Positions 17,942-26,059 of a DNA stretch of 64,000 nt are shown here, piece by piece. Position numbers and translations under genes: made by a program. The notes beneath the pieces were generated by a model, which saw only the letters and a program-made list of their open reading frames with translations, had not been told where the DNA came from and searched no databases. Each line of letters opens with the position of its first letter. Positions within the stretch are counted from its first letter, which is position 1. The stretch is from Bryobacterales bacterium (GTDB lineage: Bacteria > Acidobacteriota > Terriglobia > Bryobacterales > Bryobacteraceae): positions 44,655 to 108,654 of the forward strand of contig PLRS01000074.1 in the NCBI GenBank assembly GCA_003164035.1. The letters run 5' to 3'.

Positions 17942-18829
17942 ATGCGACACAGATTGATTCGGTGGGTGATGGCTGGAGCGCTTCTTTGCCCGTCCGCGAC
18001 ATTCGCAAACACAATACTGGAGACCGCGCAGAGTTTCGCCGTCCTGGGCGGGGCCGGAGTCACTGTTGCCGGCGGCGGAATCACCACCATCAGCGGTAAC
18101 CTGGGCGACTATCCGTCGGCCCTTGCTTCGATTACCGGCTTTCCTCCGGGCGTGGTCGTAAATGGATCCACTTACGCCGCGGACCAAGGGGAAGCAACCG
18201 CGCAGCAGGCTCAGACCGATGAAATTGCGGCCTACAACTACCTGGTTGCCCTGCCCTCCACCGCCGACGAGAGCAACATCGTTCTTGGAACGGGCGGCAC
18301 CGTCGCTTCGCTTCTCCCTGGGGTCTATACGTTCTCGGGGGGGACGCCGTCCGCGCAGGTGGATGGAACGCTCACTCTCAATTTCAACGGCGAGTCCGAT
18401 GCAGTGTTCGTGTTCCAGATCGGAAGCACTCTGACAACTGGAGCCGACGCGTCCATTGATGTGATCAACGCCAATTCCACCGACGCCATCTATTGGGTGG
18501 TTGGCAGCTCCGCGACTCTGGGCTCCGGCACGACCTTCGCCGGGAACATCCTCGCATACGCCAGCATAGGGCTCGGCACCAGCGCCGAAATCGCGTGCGG
18601 CAGAGCATTGGCGCAGACGGGTTCGGTGACCATGGACGGCACGAACTTCATTTCCGACAATTGCAGTGTCGACAACACGCCGGGCGGCTACTCGCCGACC
18701 GGCCCCACCGATTTCGGCAGCAACGGATTTGCCGGCACCACCCCCGAGCCCGGGACCGTTGCGCTACTGAGTACCGGCCTCCTCGCCCTAATCTTATACC
18801 GGTGGCAATGGCGGAAGCGGTTGGCGTAA
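17942..18829 (+). CDS. DUF3494 ice-binding-like protein with PEP-CTERM anchor
   Basis: Exported protein of 295 residues. A signal peptide (1-22) is followed by a DUF3494 beta-helix (about 25-230) recognisable from FAVLGGAGVTVAGG, TTISGNLG, the paired PGVYTFSGG and VFVFQIGSTLTTG, and WVVGSSATLGSGTTFAGNILA. These features match type-1 ice-binding proteins. The C-terminus is a PEP-CTERM sorting signal: PEPGTVALLSTGLLALILY followed by a basic tail RWQWRKRLA. Family knowledge says such proteins are processed by an exosortase and anchored or released at the envelope. DUF3494 domains also occur in adhesins, so ice binding is not proven. Confidence 0.88.
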   Translation: MRHRLIRWVMAGALLCPSATFANTILETAQSFAVLGGAGVTVAGGGITTISGNLGDYPSALASITGFPPGVVVNGSTYAADQGEATAQQAQTDEIAAYNYLVALPSTADESNIVLGTGGTVASLLPGVYTFSGGTPSAQVDGTLTLNFNGESDAVFVFQIGSTLTTGADASIDVINANSTDAIYWVVGSSATLGSGTTFAGNILAYASIGLGTSAEIACGRALAQTGSVTMDGTNFISDNCSVDNTPGGYSPTGPTDFGSNGFAGTTPEPGTVALLSTGLLALILYRWQWRKRLA

Positions 18830-19243
18830 GGCCGCCGGCATATCGCTGCCGTGCTGGCGGAACGGAGTTGTCGAGGGCGCTGCCGCGGCCAGTGCGCGGT
18901 GCTGCACCAACTGCCTGAAGGTCTTCAATTTCCGCTTCGCTTCGGGGAGTCTCCTCCGGAATTCGCGGCCAGTCTTCGTGTTTGACAGGTTCGCGATTCT
19001 CACCGTGGGCTCGTTTTAGGCCCTCCCCTTCAGCCGACTGGTTGATAGTCGGCTGCTGCATCCCGCTTCGCTCGTTCCCATCTTCCTCACGGACCTACGT
19101 AACTCGACACCGTCTCGACCTATTTACCAAAGCTTTTGACCTGCCTGCCGATAAGACTGTGGAACGCGGTTGAGCGGTTTCCAACCGGGTTCTCACGCGG
19201 AAGTCGTCCGTAAGAAGTCTCATCTACACAGCAGGAGTTCACC
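18830..19243. other. 414-base intergenic region, no gene recognised
   Basis: Short frames exist on the minus strand but lack recognisable domains. The region holds the hairpin at 19031-19055. AGGAG before ATG 19244 marks the ribosome binding site of the next gene. Confidence 0.5.
19031..19055. terminator. Hairpin, possible terminator
   Basis: CAGCCGACT and its complement AGTCGGCTG form a perfect 9-bp stem with a 7-base loop. No T tract follows, so intrinsic termination is uncertain. Confidence 0.35.
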
Positions 19244-20194
19244 ATGTGCATGCAATCGAACGGTAGCAGGAAAGTTCTGAAACTGCGGACGGCCGGGCGC
19301 CGCTTTTCAATGTGTCTCGCCCTGGCGATGGCAGCGGCCGGTGTGGCCGGCGCCGTGGAAGGCGGCGGCAGCGTCTACCCCCTGGGAGCCGAGACGGTCC
19401 TGCCGGGCAACATGCCCGGTGCGGGGGGAACCGTGATCGCCGAATTCACTCTCTTTTACGATGCCAATGAGTTGGCAGGTTCGAGCGGGCGCGCCGCGCT
19501 TCCTGGCTTTCATCTGAGAGTAAGCGGGGCGGCCCTCAAGGTCACCCACAATTGGGGCGTCCACGTGCTCGGGGGCAGGCTGGTCAGCGCAGCGGCGGAA
19601 CCGCTCGAATACGTTCACCTGACCACGCCCGGCGGGCAGGCGCACAAAGTCGGTTTTTCCAACGCCGACCTGGAGACCGCGGTTGCCTACAACATGGGTG
19701 CGCTGCACTGGTGGTACGGGTTCGCGGTTTACACTCCCGGCTTCTCCTATAGCAAGACCGATGCGGTAAACATTGGACAGCATAACTACGGGACGGCTCC
19801 CGAGGGCGCCTTTTCGTATCTGCCCAATCATGGAAAAACCGAACTGAGCTCCAAGTTTCAGTACATCGTCAACTACTCCGACAGTGCCACGCACTACCGC
19901 TCCGGCAACGAATTCGTGTGGGAGTACGACGGCATGCAGAACGTGACCAGAAACCTCGCGATCGGTGGGAATGGCTACTTCTATAAACAGACCACCAACG
20001 ATCTGCAGAACGGGTCGATGTACCTGGATGGAAATCGGGGACGCAACCTGGCGGTCGGGCCGGAAATCCGCTATCACACCCACCATCTCGTCCTGATCAT
20101 GAAATATCAAAAGGATCTTCTGACGTTAAACAGGCCCGTCGGGAATGGGATCTGGTTCGAACTGGGCGTCCCGGTCGGCCGTTCCCGTGAATAG
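19244..20194 (+). CDS. MetA-pathway (SphA-like) outer-membrane transporter family protein
   Basis: A 316-residue exported beta-rich protein of the Phenol_MetA_deg/COG4313 type. A hydrophobic signal region (about 22-42) leads into an N-terminal [24 protein letters not shown], the family hallmark. Alternating aromatic strands ending in [20 protein letters not shown] suggest an outer-membrane barrel. Relatives are annotated as transporters of aromatic or hydrophobic compounds, but the substrate is open here. It lies between an ice-binding-like protein and a chemoreceptor, with no catabolic genes beside it. Confidence 0.75.
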   Translation: MCMQSNGSRKVLKLRTAGRRFSMCLALAMAAAGVAGAVEGGGSVYPLGAETVLPGNMPGAGGTVIAEFTLFYDANELAGSSGRAALPGFHLRVSGAALKVTHNWGVHVLGGRLVSAAAEPLEYVHLTTPGGQAHKVGFSNADLETAVAYNMGALHWWYGFAVYTPGFSYSKTDAVNIGQHNYGTAPEGAFSYLPNHGKTELSSKFQYIVNYSDSATHYRSGNEFVWEYDGMQNVTRNLAIGGNGYFYKQTTNDLQNGSMYLDGNRGRNLAVGPEIRYHTHHLVLIMKYQKDLLTLNRPVGNGIWFELGVPVGRSRE

Positions 20195-20307
20195 CGAACG
20201 CGAAAGCGCGTCGGAGTGGGAGCCGGGGAGGGCGGGTCGAACTAAGGCGCAAGGCCCGGAGCCGGCCTATTTTGCAATCCAACAGGATGTTTCATCGGGA
20301 AACCCTA

Positions 20308-21789
20308 ATGAAACAAGCCAGTATTGACGATAAGAGGGTTATGGCACGTTTGTCCGTTCGCGGCAAGCTAATCGCCAGCTTCGCTGCGACAATCGCTTTG
20401 GCGGTCCTATCGTCCGGCCTATGTATCTGGGCCGTACGCGGCCTCAAGGACCTCACGACCGTGCGGCTCCATTCGGCCGCGCAGCAATCGGAATGGTCGT
20501 CCGACATGGCGGTTAGTAGCGCGCTGATGCGGTCCGAACTGCGGGGCCTGCTGCTTGCGGGGGAGGACCGGGAACTCCACACGGATTCGGGCCAGTTCGA
20601 TAAGAGCGAGGCGGCATTTCGGGCGCAGGCGGCGAACCTGTCCACGGCCTGCCGCCGCTTCGACGGCACGGCGAGCCGGGAGGAGCGGGCGCGCATCGAT
20701 ACGATCCAAGCCGGACTGCGCGACTGGCTGGCGGTGTTCGACGACGTGGTGGCGACGTGCAAACAGGGCAAATCGCTGGCCGCTCGAGCCATAGCCGCCA
20801 ATCGGCTGCGGCCGATCATGGTGTCGATGCAGGATGCGGAGCAACAGTTGGTCGAACTCCAGCGTCGTCGCTTTGCGGAGTGTATGGAACAGGCGGCGAC
20901 CGCCAGCGCGCGGACCACCGTGCTGAGCATGCTGTTCGGGTTGGCGACACTAGTGGCGGTTATCGTGGGATTAGGCGTTTCCTTGCGGATCGCGCGGCAA
21001 CTGCGGTCGGCGGCGGAACGCATCGCCGCCGGATCGTCGCACCTCAACTCGGCCGCGGGCCAGATTTCCAGCTCCAGTCAGACGCTGGCCCAGACCTCGT
21101 CGGAACAGGCGGCGTCTCTCCAAGAGACATCTGCCGCGACACACGAGATTAACGCGATGTCGCAACAAAACCGGCAGCGGTCCGAGGACGCCGCCAAACT
21201 GGTCCAGTCCAATTCGTCGATACTGTCTTCGGCAACCGCGTTGCTGGACAAGATGGCGCACTCGATGGCGGATACGGTACAGTCCAGCCACAAAGTATCC
21301 GGCATAATCAAGGTCATCGACGGCATTGCATTCCAAACGAACATTCTGGCCCTGAACGCGGCGGTGGAGGCGGCGAGGGCAGGCGAAGCGGGGATGGGTT
21401 TTGCGGTGGTGGCCGACGAGGTCCGAAACCTGGCGCAGCGATGCGCGACGGCCGCCCGGGAGACGGCGGAGCTGATCGATGTTTCCGTGGCTTCTTCGAA
21501 TCGCGGCCGTAGCGACGCCGACGACGTCGCCACCGCGGTGCGCACCATCGCCGACGGTTCGTCGCGCCTGGCGTCGCTGGTGGCGGAGGTTGCGGCCGGC
21601 AGTAACGAGCAGGCCGCCGGCCTGGAACAGATCACCCGCGGGATTGCGCAGATGGAGCAGACTACCCAGGGCATCGCGGCGCATGCCCAGCAGTCCGCCG
21701 CGGCTGGGGAGGAATTGGGCAGTCAGGCAGAAGCGCTGCACGAGATAGTAAACGAGCTGGGGGAAATGGCCGGCGTCGCCGGTAGCTAA
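20308..21789 (+). CDS. Methyl-accepting chemotaxis protein
   Basis: Chemoreceptor of 493 residues from ATG 20308. In-frame ATGs at 20272, 20287 and 20341 are alternatives; 20341 follows AAGAGGG but too closely. TM1 lies at about 22-44, a helical sensory domain follows, TM2 is near 215-232, and the methylation/signalling coiled coil carries [20 protein letters not shown] and [15 protein letters not shown]. The cytoplasmic half is very close to the receptor at 16157 while the sensor half is not, indicating duplication with divergence of the input domain. Confidence 0.92.
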   Translation: MKQASIDDKRVMARLSVRGKLIASFAATIALAVLSSGLCIWAVRGLKDLTTVRLHSAAQQSEWSSDMAVSSALMRSELRGLLLAGEDRELHTDSGQFDKSEAAFRAQAANLSTACRRFDGTASREERARIDTIQAGLRDWLAVFDDVVATCKQGKSLAARAIAANRLRPIMVSMQDAEQQLVELQRRRFAECMEQAATASARTTVLSMLFGLATLVAVIVGLGVSLRIARQLRSAAERIAAGSSHLNSAAGQISSSSQTLAQTSSEQAASLQETSAATHEINAMSQQNRQRSEDAAKLVQSNSSILSSATALLDKMAHSMADTVQSSHKVSGIIKVIDGIAFQTNILALNAAVEAARAGEAGMGFAVVADEVRNLAQRCATAARETAELIDVSVASSNRGRSDADDVATAVRTIADGSSRLASLVAEVAAGSNEQAAGLEQITRGIAQMEQTTQGIAAHAQQSAAAGEELGSQAEALHEIVNELGEMAGVAGS

Positions 21790-21962
21790 CGACCCTGACT
21801 GATCTCAAGCGTATATCGGTCATCCCCGGAGCGGTGTCTAACCCAGGGCTAACAACGCTGGCTCCGGCTTCTGGCGTAAGCCAGACCGGCCCGGCCGCCC
21901 GCGTCTGAGAACCGGGAGGGGCCCCCGTTCCCAATCTCACACGAAAGGTCGATCGGTCGAAC

Positions 21963-22856
21963 TCAATTCCCGCCTCGCTTCATGGCTTCCAGCTCTTCCG
22001 GCGTACGCGGCCAGTCTTCGCGCAGCAGGCGGGAGAGGGCGCGGTCGGCCAGAAGGCGTCCGCCGGTCTGGCAGCCCGGGCAGTAGTTGGTTTCATTCGA
22101 GGCGTAGCGGATGCGCTGGACTTTTTGGCCGCAGCGCGGGCATGGCAGGCCGTAGCGTCCGTGGACGGCCATGCCTTCGCGAAACGCGGCGACCTTTTCG
22201 GGAAACTTTCCTCTCGCCTCCGTGCGGAGACGGGCGACCCAGTAGTCCAGGGTCTGCCGCGTGGCGTCGAACAGGCGCTCGGCCTCGCCCGGCTTCAAAC
22301 GCTGCGTCAGGGCCACCGGAGACAAGCCGGCGCGATGCAGAATTTCATCCGAATACGCATTGCCGATGCCGCTGAAGATGCGTGGGTCGCTAAGGGCGCG
22401 CTTGAGCGTGTGGTTGGCGGAGGCGAGCGCGGCGGTAAATTCCTGGGCGGTGGCCTCCAGCACTTCGAGGCCGCCGGGATCGAGCGCGCCCAGACCGTCC
22501 TCGCCGGCCGCCATGTGGAGAGCCGCGCGGTGACGACTGCCAGCTTCGGTGAGGGTGAGGATGCCGGAATCGAAGTGGAACTCGGCCAGAGCGCTCTTCG
22601 CGCCCGAAGAGCGCCAGTGCAGGCGGCCGGCGATCATGAGATGGAGCGCCAGCCACACGCCGTTATCGAAGCCGATGGCGACGCGCTTGCCCACGCGCCG
22701 GACCTGGGTGGCCGTTCGCCCGATGGCGGCCTCGACCGGAGGAGCCACCGAACGCAGCAGAAACGGCCCGCGGACGATGGTGCGCTCCAGACGATGGCCG
22801 GTGACGCGCTCGGCCAGCGCCTCTACGTAGACCACCACATCGGGTAGTTCGGGCAT
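21963..22856 (-). CDS. Fpg/Nei-family DNA glycosylase
   Basis: Base-excision repair glycosylase/AP lyase of 297 residues. It begins MPELPDV, with the catalytic Pro2 and Glu3. The H2TH region contains SGIGNAYSDEILHRAGLSP. The C-terminal zinc finger is CPRCGQ...NYCPGC (C-x2-C-x16-C-x2-C). The start PELPDVVVYVE differs from canonical MutM (PELPEVE), placing it in the less studied Fpg-like branch common in soil bacteria. It stands alone on the minus strand next to the insertion sequence. Confidence 0.88.
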   Translation of the reverse strand: MPELPDVVVYVEALAERVTGHRLERTIVRGPFLLRSVAPPVEAAIGRTATQVRRVGKRVAIGFDNGVWLALHLMIAGRLHWRSSGAKSALAEFHFDSGILTLTEAGSRHRAALHMAAGEDGLGALDPGGLEVLEATAQEFTAALASANHTLKRALSDPRIFSGIGNAYSDEILHRAGLSPVALTQRLKPGEAERLFDATRQTLDYWVARLRTEARGKFPEKVAAFREGMAVHGRYGLPCPRCGQKVQRIRYASNETNYCPGCQTGGRLLADRALSRLLREDWPRTPEELEAMKRGGN

Positions 22857-23065
22857 AGGATTATTATTCCCCGCCTGAGCCAGCGGGCGCCAGGGGATGT
22901 GAAGCCGCTCCTTAGTAGCCGCGCAATAATAAAAACATGATTATGGGCGTCACTCAATCAAGTGGCTGTGCGATCCCCGTATTGAGTCACGCGAGTCGAA
23001 TACCGTTCTGAGCCTGTAAATAAACCGTCCGATCCCTCTGGAGCAGCTGGACGAAGCATCCTCCA

Positions 23066-24800
23066 TTCTGCTATAGTTCCGCTTGACATCCCCATGAAAG
23101 GCGGAACTTTAGCATTATGAGAACTCCTTCTTTCCTCTCCGATCGCTTGCGCGAGTTCCTGCGCTCGCAGAGAATCGCCACCCTGCCTGAGTTGAAACAA
23201 GCCCTGGGAACCAGCGTCGACATCACCGTGTTTCGCAAGTTGAAAGAGCTTTCCTATCGCTCCAGCTACTCCCACCGCGGTCGCTTCTACACCCTCGACG
23301 AGATCCCACGGTTTGACGCTCATGGCCTTTGGTTCTTTCGCCAGGTCGGGTTCTCTCGGTGGGGCAATCTGGTTACCACCCTCGAAACCCTCGTCGGCGA
23401 CGCCCCCCAAGGCCGCCTCGCCAGCGAGTTGCAGCAGCTTCTGCACGTCGAGGTCAAAGACGCACTGCTGCAGTTGGTCCAGCAGGGTCGCATAGCCCGC
23501 CAGCAGGTCACCGGATTGTTTCTATACGGTTCCCCTGATCCGGCCGTGCGTCGGCGCCAATTGCTGGCACGACAGGCTCTCTCGGAGATCCCGGGGAGCG
23601 CTTCCGCCGAGGTCTCCGCGGAGGAGTTAAAGGCATCCCTGGTGCTATTCTCCAGCCTGCTGGACGAGCGCCAGCGCCGTTTGTATGCCGGCCTGGAATC
23701 GCTGAAGTTAGGCCGCGAGGGCGATCGGCGGTTGGCCCAGTTGCTGCAACTGGATCCAGGCACCGTGGCCCGCGGACGAAAGCAACTCCTGGCACAGGAC
23801 GTGGAGTGGGAGCGGGTGCGCAAACCCGGGGCGGGCTGCAGGCCCTTGGAAAAAAAACGCCCCAAGTAATCTTTCAAATTGAGAAGCTGCTCGAGCACCA
23901 TACGGCCGGCGATCCGATGAGCAGCCTGAGGTGGACGCACCAAACCACGGCCAAGATCGCCGGGCAATTACGACGGTTGGGCATCCGGGTTGGCGCACGC
24001 ACCGTCGCCCGATTGCTCGACAAGTTGCATTTCTCGCTCCGCGTCAACTGCAAGAAGATCACCGCCGGAGACCGTTCCTCACGCGACCGACAGTTCCGAC
24101 AGATTACCCGGCTGCGCCGTCGCTTTTGCCGTCACGGCAATCCCATCATCAGTGTCGATGCCAAGAAGCGGGAACTGGTGGGGAACTTCAAGAATCCCGG
24201 CCGCAAGTGGGAGCGTGTTCCCACCTCCGTCAACGACCACGACTTCCGCTCCCTCGCCACGGGCATCGCACTGCCTTTTGGCATTTACGATCCCCAAGCC
24301 AACCGGGGATCTGTGTTCGTCGGCGTCAGCCACGAGACCTCCGCTTTTGCCGTCACGTCCATTTCCCGGTGGTGGGCCCAGGAAGGGCACCGGCGCTATC
24401 CGAACGCCCGCCACTTGCTGATCCTGGCCGATACCGGCGGCAGTAATTCCGCTACCCGCGGCGCATGGAAAGACCAGCTCCAGCAGCACCTCTGCGATCG
24501 CTTGGGCCTCACGGTTACCGTGGCCCACTATCCCACCGGGGCCTCCAAGTACAACCCGATTGAACGCCGGCTATTCAGTCAGATCAGCAGGAACTGGGCC
24601 GCCGAGCCTCTTACCGACTACAACACGATCCTCAGCTTGATCCGCGGGACCACGACCACGACCGGGCTCAAAGTCCGAGCCTACCTGGACCCGAAGGAGT
24701 ATCCACTCAAAGTCAAACCGTCCGCGCAACGGTTACGCCAGCTCCGAATCACCCGACACACGATTCTCCCCAAGTGGAACTACACCATTGCTCCTTCAAA
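23066..24800 (+). mobile_element. ISAzo13-like insertion sequence
   Basis: An element of about 1.7 kb holding two overlapping transposase frames. Candidate inverted repeats are TAGTTCCGCTTG at 23074-23085 and its near complement CAAGTGGAACTA at 24771-24782 (one mismatch). The right one overlaps the codons for the conserved WNY near the transposase C-terminus. Exact ends and target duplication could not be fixed by eye. A separate AGTTCCGC/GCGGAACT hairpin (23075-23108) lies just before the first frame. Confidence 0.7.
23117..23869 (+). CDS. ISAzo13-like transposase, upstream frame
   Basis: 250 residues. A winged-helix-like N-terminal domain (LREFLRSQRIATLPELKQALGTS...FRKLKELSY, HRGRFYTLDEI) and a helix-turn-helix region (about 175-240, RLAQLLQLDPGTVARGRKQL) occupy this frame. 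It runs into a stop shortly after an A8 run at 23850-23857. Slipping back one base on A-AAA-AAA joins it to the downstream frame, producing a protein of about 564 residues with the usual ISAzo13 order of HTH then DDE domain. The N-terminal 170 residues are extra compared with the ISAzo13 transposases I know. Confidence 0.75.
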   Translation: MRTPSFLSDRLREFLRSQRIATLPELKQALGTSVDITVFRKLKELSYRSSYSHRGRFYTLDEIPRFDAHGLWFFRQVGFSRWGNLVTTLETLVGDAPQGRLASELQQLLHVEVKDALLQLVQQGRIARQQVTGLFLYGSPDPAVRRRQLLARQALSEIPGSASAEVSAEELKASLVLFSSLLDERQRRLYAGLESLKLGREGDRRLAQLLQLDPGTVARGRKQLLAQDVEWERVRKPGAGCRPLEKKRPK

Positions 24801-24810
24801 TGGGAAATAA
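23806..24810 (+). CDS. ISAzo13-like transposase, DDE catalytic frame
   Basis: Recognised from HTAGDPMSSLRWTHQTT, ISVDAKKRELVGNFKN (first Asp), ILADTGGSN (second Asp), HYPTGASKYNPIERRLFS (Glu) and the C-terminal WNYTI. The DDE residues look intact. The frame opens at 23806, but real coding probably begins at the frameshift site at 23850-23857, since residues before that are out-of-frame reading of the upstream gene. Whether the element is active depends on -1 frameshifting or transcriptional slippage on the A8 run. Confidence 0.8.
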   Translation: MGAGAQTRGGLQALGKKTPQVIFQIEKLLEHHTAGDPMSSLRWTHQTTAKIAGQLRRLGIRVGARTVARLLDKLHFSLRVNCKKITAGDRSSRDRQFRQITRLRRRFCRHGNPIISVDAKKRELVGNFKNPGRKWERVPTSVNDHDFRSLATGIALPFGIYDPQANRGSVFVGVSHETSAFAVTSISRWWAQEGHRRYPNARHLLILADTGGSNSATRGAWKDQLQQHLCDRLGLTVTVAHYPTGASKYNPIERRLFSQISRNWAAEPLTDYNTILSLIRGTTTTTGLKVRAYLDPKEYPLKVKPSAQRLRQLRITRHTILPKWNYTIAPSNGK

Positions 24811-24883
24811 TTCTCGCGCGGTCCCTTAGGGTACGTAATCGCGGAGGTGGCTCTGGTTGCCCTTTTCGATCTGTTTCCGGATA

Positions 24884-25975
24884 ATGACGTCTGAGATGCC
24901 CTGGTGCAAAAAGTCACTCGTCGGGGTCGCCCTGGCTGTGCTTGCAGGGTTCGTCGGGTCCGCCGCAGCCGAGTCGAACAGGGAATATGTCGTTTCGACG
25001 ATTGCCGGAGGCGTTGCGCCAGTCACGCCCGTAGCGGCTCGGAATGCGGCCATCGGCTCCATTTCCGGCATGACAGTCGACTCAGCCGGCAACGTCTACC
25101 TGAGCACCGATCTGCATTGCGTTTTCAAGATCGATCCGGCCGGCATCTTGACGCGCTTCGCGGGAACCTGCCGGCCGGGTTACACCGGCGATGGCGGACC
25201 GGCGGTGAACGCCCAGTTGCGCCGTCCGACTGGGATGGCGGTAGATGCGAACGGAGGCCTGTATATCGCGGACGCCGACGCGCAAGTGATTCGCAAGGTG
25301 CTTCCGGACGGCACCATCACCACGATTGCAGGGAACGGCTGGACGGGTACAACGGGCGACGGCGGTCCTGCGATCAAGGCCTCCATCACGAATCCGCACG
25401 GTGTTGCGGTCGATTCCGCCGGCAGTGTCTATATTGTCGAAAACAACGGCATACGGCGGGTCTCGGAAGACGGGACGATAACGAACCTGGTCGGGAATGG
25501 GGTGCCAGGCATCTCGGTTGATGGAGGTACCGCGATCAAAATTCAGTTCCCTGGCGCGAGCTCTATTGCCGTCGATAGTGGAGGAAATCTTTACTTCTCG
25601 AACTTGTTTAGTAGTGGTGTGGGCCGGATATCTCCCTCCGGCATGATCGGCGCGGTGACAGGCACCGGGAAGGTGGGCGATATCGTTCCCGCCCCCGGCC
25701 CGCCGTTGCCACCGCCTGCCGAACTTGCTACGGATCACGATGGAAATCTGTACATCACGGACCGGCGGGACTTCCATATCCTTAAGGTCTCCGCGAGCGG
25801 CGTGATCGCCGCAATCGCGGGCAATGGCAAGCAGGGCTCATCGGGCGATGGAGGACCGGCTATCAGTGCCTCGGTGAACCCAATGCTTCTGGCCGTGGAT
25901 GCCCACGGGACCGTTTACTTCGTGGAACCTAGGCCGGTCGGATGGAGCCTGCGCAAGATTTGCCGAACGGCCTGA
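24884..25975 (+). CDS. NHL-repeat protein, N-terminal open part
   Basis: Signal peptide (KKSLVGVALAVLAGFVGSAAA) followed by about six NHL repeats, each with the pattern DSAGNVYxAD...IRKVxxDGTITTIAGNG and the spacer GxTGDGGPAxxAxxxxPxG. It ends at TGA 25973 because of the first frameshift. ATG 24884 is preferred; ATG 24896 also fits. NHL propellers in secreted acidobacterial proteins probably bind proteins or glycans. Confidence 0.65.
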   Translation: MTSEMPWCKKSLVGVALAVLAGFVGSAAAESNREYVVSTIAGGVAPVTPVAARNAAIGSISGMTVDSAGNVYLSTDLHCVFKIDPAGILTRFAGTCRPGYTGDGGPAVNAQLRRPTGMAVDANGGLYIADADAQVIRKVLPDGTITTIAGNGWTGTTGDGGPAIKASITNPHGVAVDSAGSVYIVENNGIRRVSEDGTITNLVGNGVPGISVDGGTAIKIQFPGASSIAVDSGGNLYFSNLFSSGVGRISPSGMIGAVTGTGKVGDIVPAPGPPLPPPAELATDHDGNLYITDRRDFHILKVSASGVIAAIAGNGKQGSSGDGGPAISASVNPMLLAVDAHGTVYFVEPRPVGWSLRKICRTA

Positions 25976-26059
25976 TTTCGACCGTCACCGGGAGTGACTC
26001 CGCCTATTCCGACGATCCGAAGCGTCCCCAGCCCCATGGGCCCGGCGAGATAGCGCTCG

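Noticed and set aside
18794-19061. Small minus-strand frames in the 18830-19243 gap
   Set aside because: No recognised domain, poor start sites, and overlap with the end of the PEP-CTERM gene.
22857-23116. tRNA or small RNA gene in the gap before the insertion sequence
   Set aside because: No cloverleaf or T-loop consensus was found; the visible hairpin belongs to the insertion sequence end.
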